Positions 9,972 to 17,652 of a stretch of 64,000 nucleotides of DNA are shown piece after piece (within the stretch, counting starts at the first letter, position 1; every line of letters starts with the position of its first letter). The DNA is taken from NCBI RefSeq assembly GCF_014697625.1, contig NZ_JACJSG010000006.1, positions 62,001-126,000 of the forward strand, read 5' to 3'. This DNA comes from Anabaena azotica FACHB-119. GTDB taxonomy: Bacteria > Cyanobacteriota > Cyanobacteriia > Cyanobacteriales > Nostocaceae. The notes under the pieces were generated by a model. The model was not told where the DNA came from and searched no databases. It saw nothing but the letters and a program-made list of their open reading frames with translations. Both the position numbers and the translations under genes were made by a program.

Positions 9972-10080
9972 CACAGGACTTACGCAACTGGCACTTGGGG
10001 TGCGTCAGATGTGGAAAATCCTTGAATGTCTACAAAATTACTACAGTTAGTTTGATTATGACACTTGCGTAAGTCCCACT
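9972..10080. mobile_element. MITE-like element with GGACTTACGCAA terminal repeats
   Basis: Ends are GGACTTACGCAA (about 9977) and TTGCGTAAGTCC (about 10066-10077). Its centre (GTGCGTCAGATGTGGAAAATC onward) matches the inside of the element at 37712-37777, which has different ends. The element is therefore mosaic. Confidence 0.7.
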
Positions 10081-10337
10081 GTATAAGTTTCTGCGGCTTA
10101 CGTAGAGATTAAAGCCTGTATTCATAATGCAATTATCATATTACGTGGCTTTGTACAAAAATATACTTATTTACGTAGTATAACGTATACTGAGCAAAGT
10201 TATGTAATTTTGCTACTTTATTTTTGGTAAATTTATTGCAAAATAGGGTTCTTAAGGGTTACAAGGAGTAGCAAATTAAATTACTCACGTGAAAATTTAA
10301 GAAAACAATATTTATCATTTTGAAATCGGAGTGTTTC

Positions 10338-12764
10338 ATGACAAGCTTCAGAAGCAGAACGAAAAATTCAGATAGACAACCTTGGGAAAAAGACAAATTT
10401 CAGGATGAATCAACTGATTTACGACTAGATCAGAAACTGGTGAATGATTCAGCATTGACTACTAAGATAGAAAAAGCTGCGCCAATACAAACATTAGTGT
10501 TGGTGGATAATTCTTCCGTGAGTTTTAAACAGGCGACTCTGACTGAGTATGTCATAGGGCATTTAACAAAATCAGAAATCAAATCTGTAGAGCAGACTGT
10601 CAGCAATGCTGCAAACTCTGTGATTGCTTCAACCAACTTACACAATACAGGTTGTAGCTGTTCAGCCTGTGCGCTACCTCCAGCCAATCCAAATCGAGTC
10701 CAGAATCAACAGCAGACATCAACTGCATCAACAACTGCATTAACAACCATACCAGCTAGTTTAGATTTATCTCAAACATTTTTTCTCAGCAGTTTACCTG
10801 GAGCTAATCATACAATTTACTTAGATTTTAACGGGCATACCACCTCTGGGACTGCGTGGAATACAAACTTTACGGGTGGGGCTAATATTGTTACTTCTGC
10901 TTTTGACTTTGATGGGAATACAAGCTCTTTTAGCTCGGCTGAACTGGAAAGAATTCAGTATATTTGGCAGCGAGTGGCTGAGGATTTTAGACCGTTTAAT
11001 GTTAATGTGACGACTCAGGCTCCAACAGATATTAATAATCTGATTAAGAGTGGAACTAGTGATACTCGTTGGGGTGTGCGTGTTGTTATCGGTGGTAATT
11101 CCAATTGGTTAGGTTCATCTGCTGGAGGAATTGCTTATCTTAATTCCTTCAATTGGAATAGTGATACTCCCACCTTCGTCTTTAGTGACAATCTGGGTGA
11201 TGGGGAAAAATCTACAGCTGAAGCTATTTCTCATGAAGTCGGTCATACTCTGGGACTAAGACATGATGGACGAATTAGCCCATCTGAGGAATACTACCAA
11301 GGGGCTGGTAGTGGGGAGACTGGCTGGGCTTCAATTATGGGAGTAGGCTATTACCAGAATCTCACCCAGTGGAGTAAAGGACAGTATACTTCTGCTAACA
11401 ATACTGAAGATGATTTACAAATTATTACTACTAGAAATGGTTTCAGCTACCGAGCTGATGATGCTGGGAATGCGATCGCCACAGCCAAGGCATTGACCAA
11501 TTCTACTACGGCTATAACTGGTAGTGGCATCATTGAGCGCAATACAGATATTGATTACTATAGTTTTGTCGCAGGTGCTGGTTCAATTACCATCACGGTA
11601 AATCCTTTCACACGCGGCCCCAATTTAGATATTTGGGCAGGGTTATATAACTCTGCTGGTACATTACTTACATCTTCTAACCCCGTAGATTTACTGTCTG
11701 CAAGTATCACCACGACGGTTACTGCTGGTGCAACTTATTATTTAGCTATTGATGGCGTTGGCAAGGGTGATCCTCTCTCTACCGGCTATACAGATTATGG
11801 TAGTTTAGGGCAATACTATATTCAAATCGTTACTAATGATGTCCTCTATGGTAGTGCTACTAATACTACCCTCGCGGGTGGTTTAGGCGATGATACTTAC
11901 GTTGTAGATAGCACTGCCTACACTATTATTGAAAATGCAGGCGAAGGCAACGATACCATCCGATCTAGTGTCACCTTCAGTCTAGCTGCCCTACCAAACG
12001 TCGAAAACCTCACCCTCAAAGGCACAGCCGCAATTAATGGTACTGGCAATGCTAGTAATAATGTGATCACTGGCAATAGTGGTAATAACATTCTCAATGG
12101 TGGTGCGGGTGTTGATACCTTAATTGGTGGTTTAGGTAACGATACTTACATTGTTGACAGCACTACTGATATAATTACTGAAAATGCCGGACAAGGCACA
12201 GATACAGTTGAATCCTCTGTTACCTTCAGTCTAGCTGCCCTAGCGAATGTGGAAAACCTCACCCTCACAGGCACAGCCGCAATTAATGGTACTGGTAATG
12301 CTGCTAATAATGTCATCACTGGCAACAGTGGTAACAATAACCTCAATGGTGGTGCTGGTAACGATAGATTAACTGGAGGAACTGGAAAAGATACTTTAAC
12401 TGGAGGACTGGGTGCAGATAGGTTTGATTACCGCAACTTAGCAGATTCCCTGTTGAGCAACTTTGATGTAATTACTGATTTAAATGCTAATACTGGTAAT
12501 GATTTATTCCTAGTTTCCACAGCTAGAGCCGGCTTTTCTAATGCGGGATCTGTCACCAGTCTTGATGCAACCGGAATTGCAGCTAGATTAACCACTACTA
12601 ATTTTGCTGCTAACTTTGCGGCTCAATTTACTTTTGGTACTCGTACCTTTGTCGCTATTAATAATGCTACCGCCGGGTTTAGTGCAACTACTGACTCTAT
12701 TATTGAGGTGACGGGTTTGACTGGCACTCTGGGAATAAATAACTTTACAACTGCTTTGGTGTAA
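10338..12764 (+). CDS. Secreted RTX metalloprotease (metzincin + PPC + calcium-binding repeats)
   Basis: An 808-residue protein. The frame opens upstream with TTG, but the ATG at 10338 has GGAG at 10328-10331, so I start there. Residue 299 begins the zinc motif HEVGHTLGLRHD, with a downstream Met-turn (SIMGVGYY), defining a metzincin-type peptidase. A PPC-like beta domain follows (about 375-500; DIDYYSFVAGAGSITITV). From about 520 come RTX nonapeptides such as GGLGDDTYV, GGAGVDTLI, GGLGNDTYI and GGAGNDRLT, which bind calcium and usually mark type I secretion. Two 79-residue blocks (VENLTLKGTAAINGTGNA and VENLTLTGTAAINGTGNA) are near-identical duplicates. No Sec signal is seen, which fits type I export. 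Confidence 0.85.
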   Translation: MTSFRSRTKNSDRQPWEKDKFQDESTDLRLDQKLVNDSALTTKIEKAAPIQTLVLVDNSSVSFKQATLTEYVIGHLTKSEIKSVEQTVSNAANSVIASTNLHNTGCSCSACALPPANPNRVQNQQQTSTASTTALTTIPASLDLSQTFFLSSLPGANHTIYLDFNGHTTSGTAWNTNFTGGANIVTSAFDFDGNTSSFSSAELERIQYIWQRVAEDFRPFNVNVTTQAPTDINNLIKSGTSDTRWGVRVVIGGNSNWLGSSAGGIAYLNSFNWNSDTPTFVFSDNLGDGEKSTAEAISHEVGHTLGLRHDGRISPSEEYYQGAGSGETGWASIMGVGYYQNLTQWSKGQYTSANNTEDDLQIITTRNGFSYRADDAGNAIATAKALTNSTTAITGSGIIERNTDIDYYSFVAGAGSITITVNPFTRGPNLDIWAGLYNSAGTLLTSSNPVDLLSASITTTVTAGATYYLAIDGVGKGDPLSTGYTDYGSLGQYYIQIVTNDVLYGSATNTTLAGGLGDDTYVVDSTAYTIIENAGEGNDTIRSSVTFSLAALPNVENLTLKGTAAINGTGNASNNVITGNSGNNILNGGAGVDTLIGGLGNDTYIVDSTTDIITENAGQGTDTVESSVTFSLAALANVENLTLTGTAAINGTGNAANNVITGNSGNNNLNGGAGNDRLTGGTGKDTLTGGLGADRFDYRNLADSLLSNFDVITDLNANTGNDLFLVSTARAGFSNAGSVTSLDATGIAARLTTTNFAANFAAQFTFGTRTFVAINNATAGFSATTDSIIEVTGLTGTLGINNFTTALV

Positions 12765-12790
12765 TTTCTGATTTGATTTCAGAAAGGTAC

Positions 12791-12820
12791 TGTAGAGACG
12801 TTGCATGCAACGTCTCTACA
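12791..12820. repeat. 30-base perfect palindrome (TGTAGAGACGTTGCA family)
   Basis: It is the same palindrome as at 57711-57740 and differs by one symmetric base pair from that at 7279-7308. It lies 27 bases after the RTX protease stop codon, where a 15-bp hairpin could end transcription. Confidence 0.85.
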
Positions 12821-12835
12821 TGATCTATGGGGATA

Positions 12836-13230
12836 AAATTAACCACCGATAAACGCCGATGGTTAAGAGTTAGATTTTTCGCTAATGCACAAGTTGAGCC
12901 TTGCCAAGCCAGTAGTGGCGTGGCAAGACTAAAATGTGGGCGTTGCTGAATTGGAATATGAAATGTCAAAATGACCTTGATTTTTCTTTGTAATTTAGCG
13001 CCTTTGCGCCTTCTCTATGAGACGCTGCGCGAATGCGTGAGACAAATTCATATCTTGATTCAGCAACGCCAAAATGTGGCAATAGATTTATAAAAAATTG
13101 AACGCAGATGTTGGCGCAGCCTTTGCTACGCAACGCTACCGCGAACCCGTAGGGTACGCAGATGAACGCAGATGATTAAGATTTAGGTTTTTCGCTAATG
13201 CACAGGTTTAGCCTTGCCAAGCCAGTAGGA
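12836..13230. repeat. Cluster of dispersed repeats
   Basis: Two copies of the 'cgctaatgcaca...gccttgccaagccagta' repeat (12836-12938 and 13071-13230) flank a third element at 12939-13070. The second copy also holds a GC-richer insertion (about 13100-13155, GCGCAGCCTTTGCTACGC). No gene is seen in the interval from 12765 to 13401. Confidence 0.6.
12939..13070. mobile_element. MITE-like element with GGCGTTGCTGAAT terminal repeats
   Basis: Ends are GGCGTTGCTGAAT and ATTCAGCAACGCC, about 132 bases apart. A related copy in opposite orientation lies at 42475-42585 (111 bases); both contain CGCAAAGGCGCAAAGGCGC-like sequence or its complement. The size difference comes from an insertion containing CTCTATGAGACGCTGCGCGAATG here. 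Confidence 0.75.
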
Positions 13231-13401
13231 TAAGCATGATCTTAACTGTCCCCAATCCCCAGTCCCTTACAAAGAGGCGATCGCATCCTCTAGCCAAACA
13301 ATTGAGATAAATATTATACTAGATGTAGAGCATACATCTGGGTACGGTAAGCATAACATCAGGGTTTCGGCTGAGAGGCAATAACTCACAGGGGAAAAAT
13401 A

Positions 13402-15243
13402 ATGCTAAAAACAAGTTATGAATTTGAGCAACCGATACTACCTGCTGGATTTTCATTACAAGCTAATATTCTACTGCGTTTTCGCGCTGATATACCCGAA
13501 TCTCCCCGACGCAACCTGAATCTTTCTTTAGTAATTGACCGTTCCGGTTCTATGGCTGGCGCATCTCTGCACCATGCGCTGAAGGCGGCGGAATCTGTGG
13601 TGGATCAACTTGAGCCACAAGATATTCTCTCGGTGGTGGTTTATGATGATGCGGTGGATACTGTGGTTTCTCCCCAGCCTGTGACCGATAAATCTGCATT
13701 GAAAAAGTCTATCGGGAAAGTGCGGGCGGGGGGTATTACTAATTTATCTGGGGGATGGCTGAAAGGTTGCGAATATGTGAAAAAACAGCTTGACCCGCAG
13801 AAAATCAACCGGGTGCTGTTATTGACAGATGGTCACGCGAATATGGGTATTGTAGACCCGAAGATACTCACTGCAACTTCAGCACAAAAGGCTGAGGAAG
13901 GAATCACTACAACTACTTTAGGTTTCGCCCAAGGTTTCAATGAAGATTTGCTCATCGGTATGGCTAGGGCGGCTAGTGGTAATTTCTACTTCATCCAAAG
14001 CATCGATGAAGCGGCGCAAGTGTTTGGGATTGAATTAAATAGTCTGAGAACTGTGGTAGGTCAAAATCTGCAAGTAACATTAGAGTTGGCTGATGGTGTG
14101 CAGGTTGATACTTTAAGCTTGGCTAAGGTGAGTAAAAATCAGGCTGGTCAACCTGTCATTACTCTGGGGGAACTTTACGAGGGCGAGGATAAGTTGCTGG
14201 GGTTGAGTCTGCTGATACCCACGACTCAAGTAGGGGAATTACCTGTGCTGAAGTTGCATTATAGTGCAGATGTGGTACAGAATGATATTATTGGGAGCAT
14301 TTCTGGGACAACAGATGTTATTGCTCAAGTTGGGACGGTGGAAGAATCAGCACAGGCTGCTTCTAGTCATATTATCCTTGACCTCAGCCGCCTGAAAATT
14401 GCTAAAGCCAAGGAAACAGCCTTGGAATTAGCGGAAGCTGGTCAGCATCAACAAGGGGAGAAGATTCTGCGTGATTTGGTGCAATCTCTGCGCGATCGCG
14501 GTTTGAATGAGAATTTTGAAATTGCTGAGGAGATAGATCAGCTAGAATATTTCGCAGGGCGAATTGCCCAAAAAGCTTTAGGTAATGCTGTACGCAAGGA
14601 ACTGCGCGACCAAAGTTTCCAAACCATGACACGCAACCGCAGCGACTTGGCTGGGCGGGGTGTGACGGCTGGCGATGAAGTATATGCTATGCCGGTTGTG
14701 AATGAAGTCGGTTCTGGTGTGGAATTAACCTGTGTGCGTGAAGGCGGTAAGCTGCGGGTGAAGGTGGTAGCCAATGGCTACGATGCTGATAAGAATGTGC
14801 AGTTCCCCCGTGCTATCCGGGCTGAGGGTGCAAGGTATGTTGTGGAAGGGGTGGAACTGTCAAATGACGGCAGTTTCTACCGTGTAGTTGGCAAAATCAG
14901 CCGTTTTGCTAAACCGGGCGAAGCTGATATTTTCGCCGCACCCAGACAGTCGCGGTCTGTTAGCACGGGGAAAGCGGCTAAAGCCCCAGCCACAGCCGCC
15001 GACCTTGTGACGACTGACAGGGTAGATAATGGGGTGCTGGTGCAATGTGTGAAAGATGGTAGCAAGTTACGGGCTAGGGTAGTTTCTGACGGCTACGAAC
15101 CCGATTGGAATATGCGTTTCCCCCGTTCTATTCGTGAGGAGGGTATGCTTTATGTGGTGGAGGAAATCAAGACCGCGCCTGATGGTAAGTCTTATATTGC
15201 TTGTGGTGATATTAAGCGATTTGTGCAGGCGAATGTTAGTTGA
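13402..15243 (+). CDS. VWA-domain protein with duplicated C-terminal module
   Basis: A 613-residue protein with a von Willebrand A domain (about residues 40-215). The metal-ion site is complete: DRSGSM (about 47-52), a Thr in GGITNLSGG, and LLLTDGHANMG (about 140). Such domains bind a protein ligand through Mg2+. The C-terminus carries two copies of a 60-65-residue module (G.LV.C..GG.KLR..VV..GY...N..FPR.IR.EG..YVVE......G.FY...G.I.RF, about 432-496 and 546-610). No signal peptide or membrane segment is visible, so it is probably cytoplasmic. The ATG at 13402 follows an AGGGGAAAA Shine-Dalgarno-like stretch. Function is unknown; no MoxR or other partner is adjacent. Confidence 0.75.
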   Translation: MLKTSYEFEQPILPAGFSLQANILLRFRADIPESPRRNLNLSLVIDRSGSMAGASLHHALKAAESVVDQLEPQDILSVVVYDDAVDTVVSPQPVTDKSALKKSIGKVRAGGITNLSGGWLKGCEYVKKQLDPQKINRVLLLTDGHANMGIVDPKILTATSAQKAEEGITTTTLGFAQGFNEDLLIGMARAASGNFYFIQSIDEAAQVFGIELNSLRTVVGQNLQVTLELADGVQVDTLSLAKVSKNQAGQPVITLGELYEGEDKLLGLSLLIPTTQVGELPVLKLHYSADVVQNDIIGSISGTTDVIAQVGTVEESAQAASSHIILDLSRLKIAKAKETALELAEAGQHQQGEKILRDLVQSLRDRGLNENFEIAEEIDQLEYFAGRIAQKALGNAVRKELRDQSFQTMTRNRSDLAGRGVTAGDEVYAMPVVNEVGSGVELTCVREGGKLRVKVVANGYDADKNVQFPRAIRAEGARYVVEGVELSNDGSFYRVVGKISRFAKPGEADIFAAPRQSRSVSTGKAAKAPATAADLVTTDRVDNGVLVQCVKDGSKLRARVVSDGYEPDWNMRFPRSIREEGMLYVVEEIKTAPDGKSYIACGDIKRFVQANVS

Positions 15244-15303
15244 CAGTTGACAGTTGACAAAGTGCAATTTTCAATTTTGGGTGTTGCTGAATTCAGGAAT
15301 GAT

Positions 15304-15370
15304 TCTTGTGGGGTAGGCATCTTGCCTGCCCTATAGATATATGGGACGGGCAAGATGCCCATCCCACAAA
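15304..15370. mobile_element. Hairpin MITE (TTGTGGGGTAGGCATCTTGCC)
   Basis: Left arm CTTGTGGGGTAGGCATCTTG and right arm CAAGATGCCCATCCCACAA are nearly complementary. A sister copy lies at 37814-37870 between trpB and trpA. Confidence 0.75.
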
Positions 15371-15430
15371 ACTATGCAAATCATCCTGGGTTTCTGCAAT
15401 TTCTGAAAAGCTGCTAGATGTGCCTCAGTA

Positions 15431-16472
15431 GTTTTTGTCCCCTTGCGGGGAATGGGTGGTGTTTAACCAGGATTATTATCTCAACTCTACTCGGAGCTAA
15501 ACGAGTTTCCGTCCCCTTGCGGGGAATGGGTGGTTTTGAACTCTAGAATTTGGGCAGACATGGGGAGACAAACCAAATATGTTTCCGTCCCCTTGTGGGG
15601 AATAAGTGGTGTTTAACAGAGACGCGACCTGACTGTTACAAAAAGCCCCGTGAGTTTGTTATTGAGTTTCCGTCCCCTTGCGGGGAATGAGTAGTGTAAC
15701 GGTATCAGTCAGTATGCAGACGCAGTTATTTCACTTGAACGGTTTCCATACCCTTGCGGGGAATAGGTGGTGTTTAACATGGTGTAAAGCAAATGGCTTC
15801 ACTTGTTTTGATATTCGTCAGGTTACGTCCCCTTGCGGGGAATAGATGGTGTTTAACAAGTTTCCTAAAAATATGCTTTTTGCCCGTGCTGTAAGGTTTC
15901 CGTCCCCTTGCGGGGGATAGGTGGTGTTTAACTTCTGTGATATTTTATGTCACGGTGGAATATAAACGCATAAAGTTTCCATCCCCTTGCGGGGAATTGA
16001 TGGTGTTTAACCCAGAGATAGAAGAATGTTATTTCTGCCCAGACTTTGAAGCGCTTCCGTCCCCTTGCGGGGAATGGGTGGTGTTTAACCAATTGGAGAA
16101 CTGCAATTTAATATAGAATATTTAAAGTTTCCGTCCCCTTGCGGGGAATGGGGGTGTTTAACGTTCTTGACTTCGGCGCAAAAGAAGGTATCAACGAAGT
16201 TCCCGTAGTATTTCCGTCCCCTTGCGGGGAATGGGTGGTGTTTAACTGGTTGGGGTGAAGAAACCGTTATCATGCTTGTAAATGAGTTTCCGTCCCCTTG
16301 GGGGGAATAGGTAGTATTTAACCTTAAACACTACGCTGAATTTGCTGCTAAATGTGTTGCGTTGCCGTCCCCTTGCGGGGAATGGGTGGTGTTTAACGGC
16401 AGTAAGGTGCCTCACATGAACCTATATGTCCAACTGTTTCCGTCCCCTTGCGGGGAATGGGTGGTATTTAAC
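15431..16472 (-). CRISPR. CRISPR array, 14 degenerate 37-base repeats, 13 spacers
   Basis: Repeats start at 15431, 15505, 15581, 15666, 15742, 15821, 15896, 15975, 16053, 16127, 16210, 16286, 16371 and 16436. As printed, the consensus begins GTTTCCGTCCCCTTGCGGGG and ends AATGGGTGGTGTTTAAC. Most repeats are 37 bases (one is 35, one 36) and spacers are 37-48. CCCCTTGCGGGG forms the hairpin. Read on the minus strand, the hairpin is followed by the 8-base tag ACGGAAAC, which fits Cas6 cleavage, so the crRNAs are probably read from the minus strand with the leader to the right of 16472. No single repeat matches the consensus exactly. The type III-D operon starts 1.2 kb to the right; cas1 and cas2 are absent. 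Confidence 0.95.
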
Positions 16473-17036
16473 CCTACCCTTGGGAAACTATTAATATATT
16501 TGGTTTTCAAGGTTCAGTTGCGCCGAGCTACGAAAAAGACAATGTAACTTAAACGCACAGTGGGGTAAATTCAAAAGTTTTTCTTTTAAAATTTGCCTTT
16601 AGATATAAACTAACCGAAAAAATTTGAGCAGTCAAGGTAAAAATTCCCACTTATCTTTTATTGACAGGGGACAGGTGACAGCCAAGGGAAGCGGCTTAAT
16701 ATAAGGGTTTTATGATTTACCTATGTCCTAACCTATGTGGCTACTGCTGTAAATTCTGATGTCTGGTTTTGTAGCAAAGATTTTGACCCCTCTCCAAACC
16801 TCTCCCCCACGGGGGGAGAGGATTTGAAATACATTTGTGTTTCTTATGATTGTAGTGAATAAACCTGCTCCCCTACAAAGATTGGGGGAGAAATCAAAGC
16901 CTCTCTCCTCGTAGGAGAGAGGTTTGGAGAGAGGTCTTCCAGATACCGTGGAAAGTCAGGTTCTATATTACCGGAAATTGGAAAACCCTATTTCCATGTG
17001 GGTGTAAAATGAAATCGTTCTCATCAATCAAAGAGA
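16473..17036. other. Possible CRISPR leader plus GA-rich hairpin repeat
   Basis: The first 160 bases right of the array are AT-rich and lie on the side where the minus-strand leader is expected. At about 16785-16963 there is a repeat with complementary arms (CCTCTCCAAACCTCTCCCCC and GAGAGAGGTTTGGAGAGAGG). It is related to segments at 51248-51405 and 44420-44528. A 25-base string at 16723-16747 recurs exactly at 54900-54924. No gene is seen. Confidence 0.5.
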
Positions 17037-17045
17037 GTGATGATT

Positions 17046-17297
17046 ATGTCTGTATCTATGGCGGGGAAGTTGGTACTTTACCGTAGCTGGGTAGTGGCTG
17101 TAACTAATGCGGCGGTGACTTGGGTGATTTTGATGTTTGCGCCTTTGGGTTTATTTGCGATGATTCTCTGTACAGGGGCGGTGTTTTTCGCTAGTTTAGT
17201 TGTGGGTGAGATTTGCGATAGGCTCACACTCTATCATAGGCGATCGCACTTTATTCCGACTACTACGCCAACAACAGCGCGATGTGATGGAAGCTAG
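17046..17297 (+). CDS. Small hypothetical membrane protein, possibly frameshifted
   Basis: An approximately 83-residue protein; GTG 17037, ATG 17040 and ATG 17046 are all possible starts, and the GAGAG at about 17031 best fits 17046. Two hydrophobic helices are visible (about residues 13-30, WVVAVTNAAVTWVILMF, and 35-52, AMILCTGAVFFASLVVGEI). After HRR at a HIP1 site the frame turns into low-quality sequence (PTTTPTTARCDGS). The +1 frame from 17251 reads as a plausible charged tail. I do not recognise a family. Confidence 0.4.
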   Translation: MSVSMAGKLVLYRSWVVAVTNAAVTWVILMFAPLGLFAMILCTGAVFFASLVVGEICDRLTLYHRRSHFIPTTTPTTARCDGS

Positions 17298-17379
17298 GCG
17301 GGAAGGAGATAATTTCGATTTGGGTTTAGGAAGTTATCGAGATTTACCCAGTCCAGTAGAGGGGGAAGAACGCAGATAG
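17251..17379 (+). pseudogene. Likely displaced C-terminal part of the small membrane protein
   Basis: In the frame +1 to the preceding gene, 17251-17379 encodes 42 residues, LFRLLRQQQRDVMEAR followed by an acidic stretch ending in GEERR, then a stop. The composition resembles a normal soluble tail better than the end of the annotated frame. A single-base indel near 17245-17255 would join them. This is inference only. Confidence 0.3.
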
Positions 17380-17652
17380 ATATATTGTGTCTGTACTTAG
17401 GTAAATGAGAACTTCATGAAAATTTGCCATAACAGATGGCAATAGGGAAATTAATTGTTAATAATATCTAAGTTAGTTGAATAATAGCGACTTCATCAAT
17501 AGATATTTTTACGGTTTAAATATTTGTTCATACAAGTTTAGATGATTGTGAACTAAGATAATTTTTGTCAGTTTGATTTCCGCCGTCAAGAATTTGGATA
17601 CAGGATAAAAATTCTTCCAGTTGAGTGCATACCAAGTAAGATTGCCAATTAT
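17298..17652. promoter_or_regulatory. Presumed promoter region of the type III-D operon
   Basis: Apart from the small frame ending at 17379, this AT-rich stretch holds no gene and precedes cas10, whose nine downstream genes are packed closely. The operon promoter is therefore expected here. I cannot mark a specific -10 box or regulator site with confidence, and there is no strong ribosome binding site before the cas10 ATG. Confidence 0.35.

Larger units (their letters stand above)
9288..10337. other. 1-kb intergenic region with two MITE-like elements
   Basis: No credible gene is seen. The right half contains two adjacent elements with terminal inverted repeats, at 9848-9971 and 9972-10080. 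The rest is AT-rich and probably contains the promoters of the flanking divergent genes. Confidence 0.6.

Noticed and set aside
13321..13402. A TPP-riboswitch-like CTGAGAG before the VWA gene
   Set aside because: Only one short motif matches; the remaining conserved parts and helices are missing.
16085..16547. Two short open frames within the CRISPR array
   Set aside because: They consist of translated repeats (e.g. PSPCGEWVVFN) and spacers and have no ribosome binding sites.
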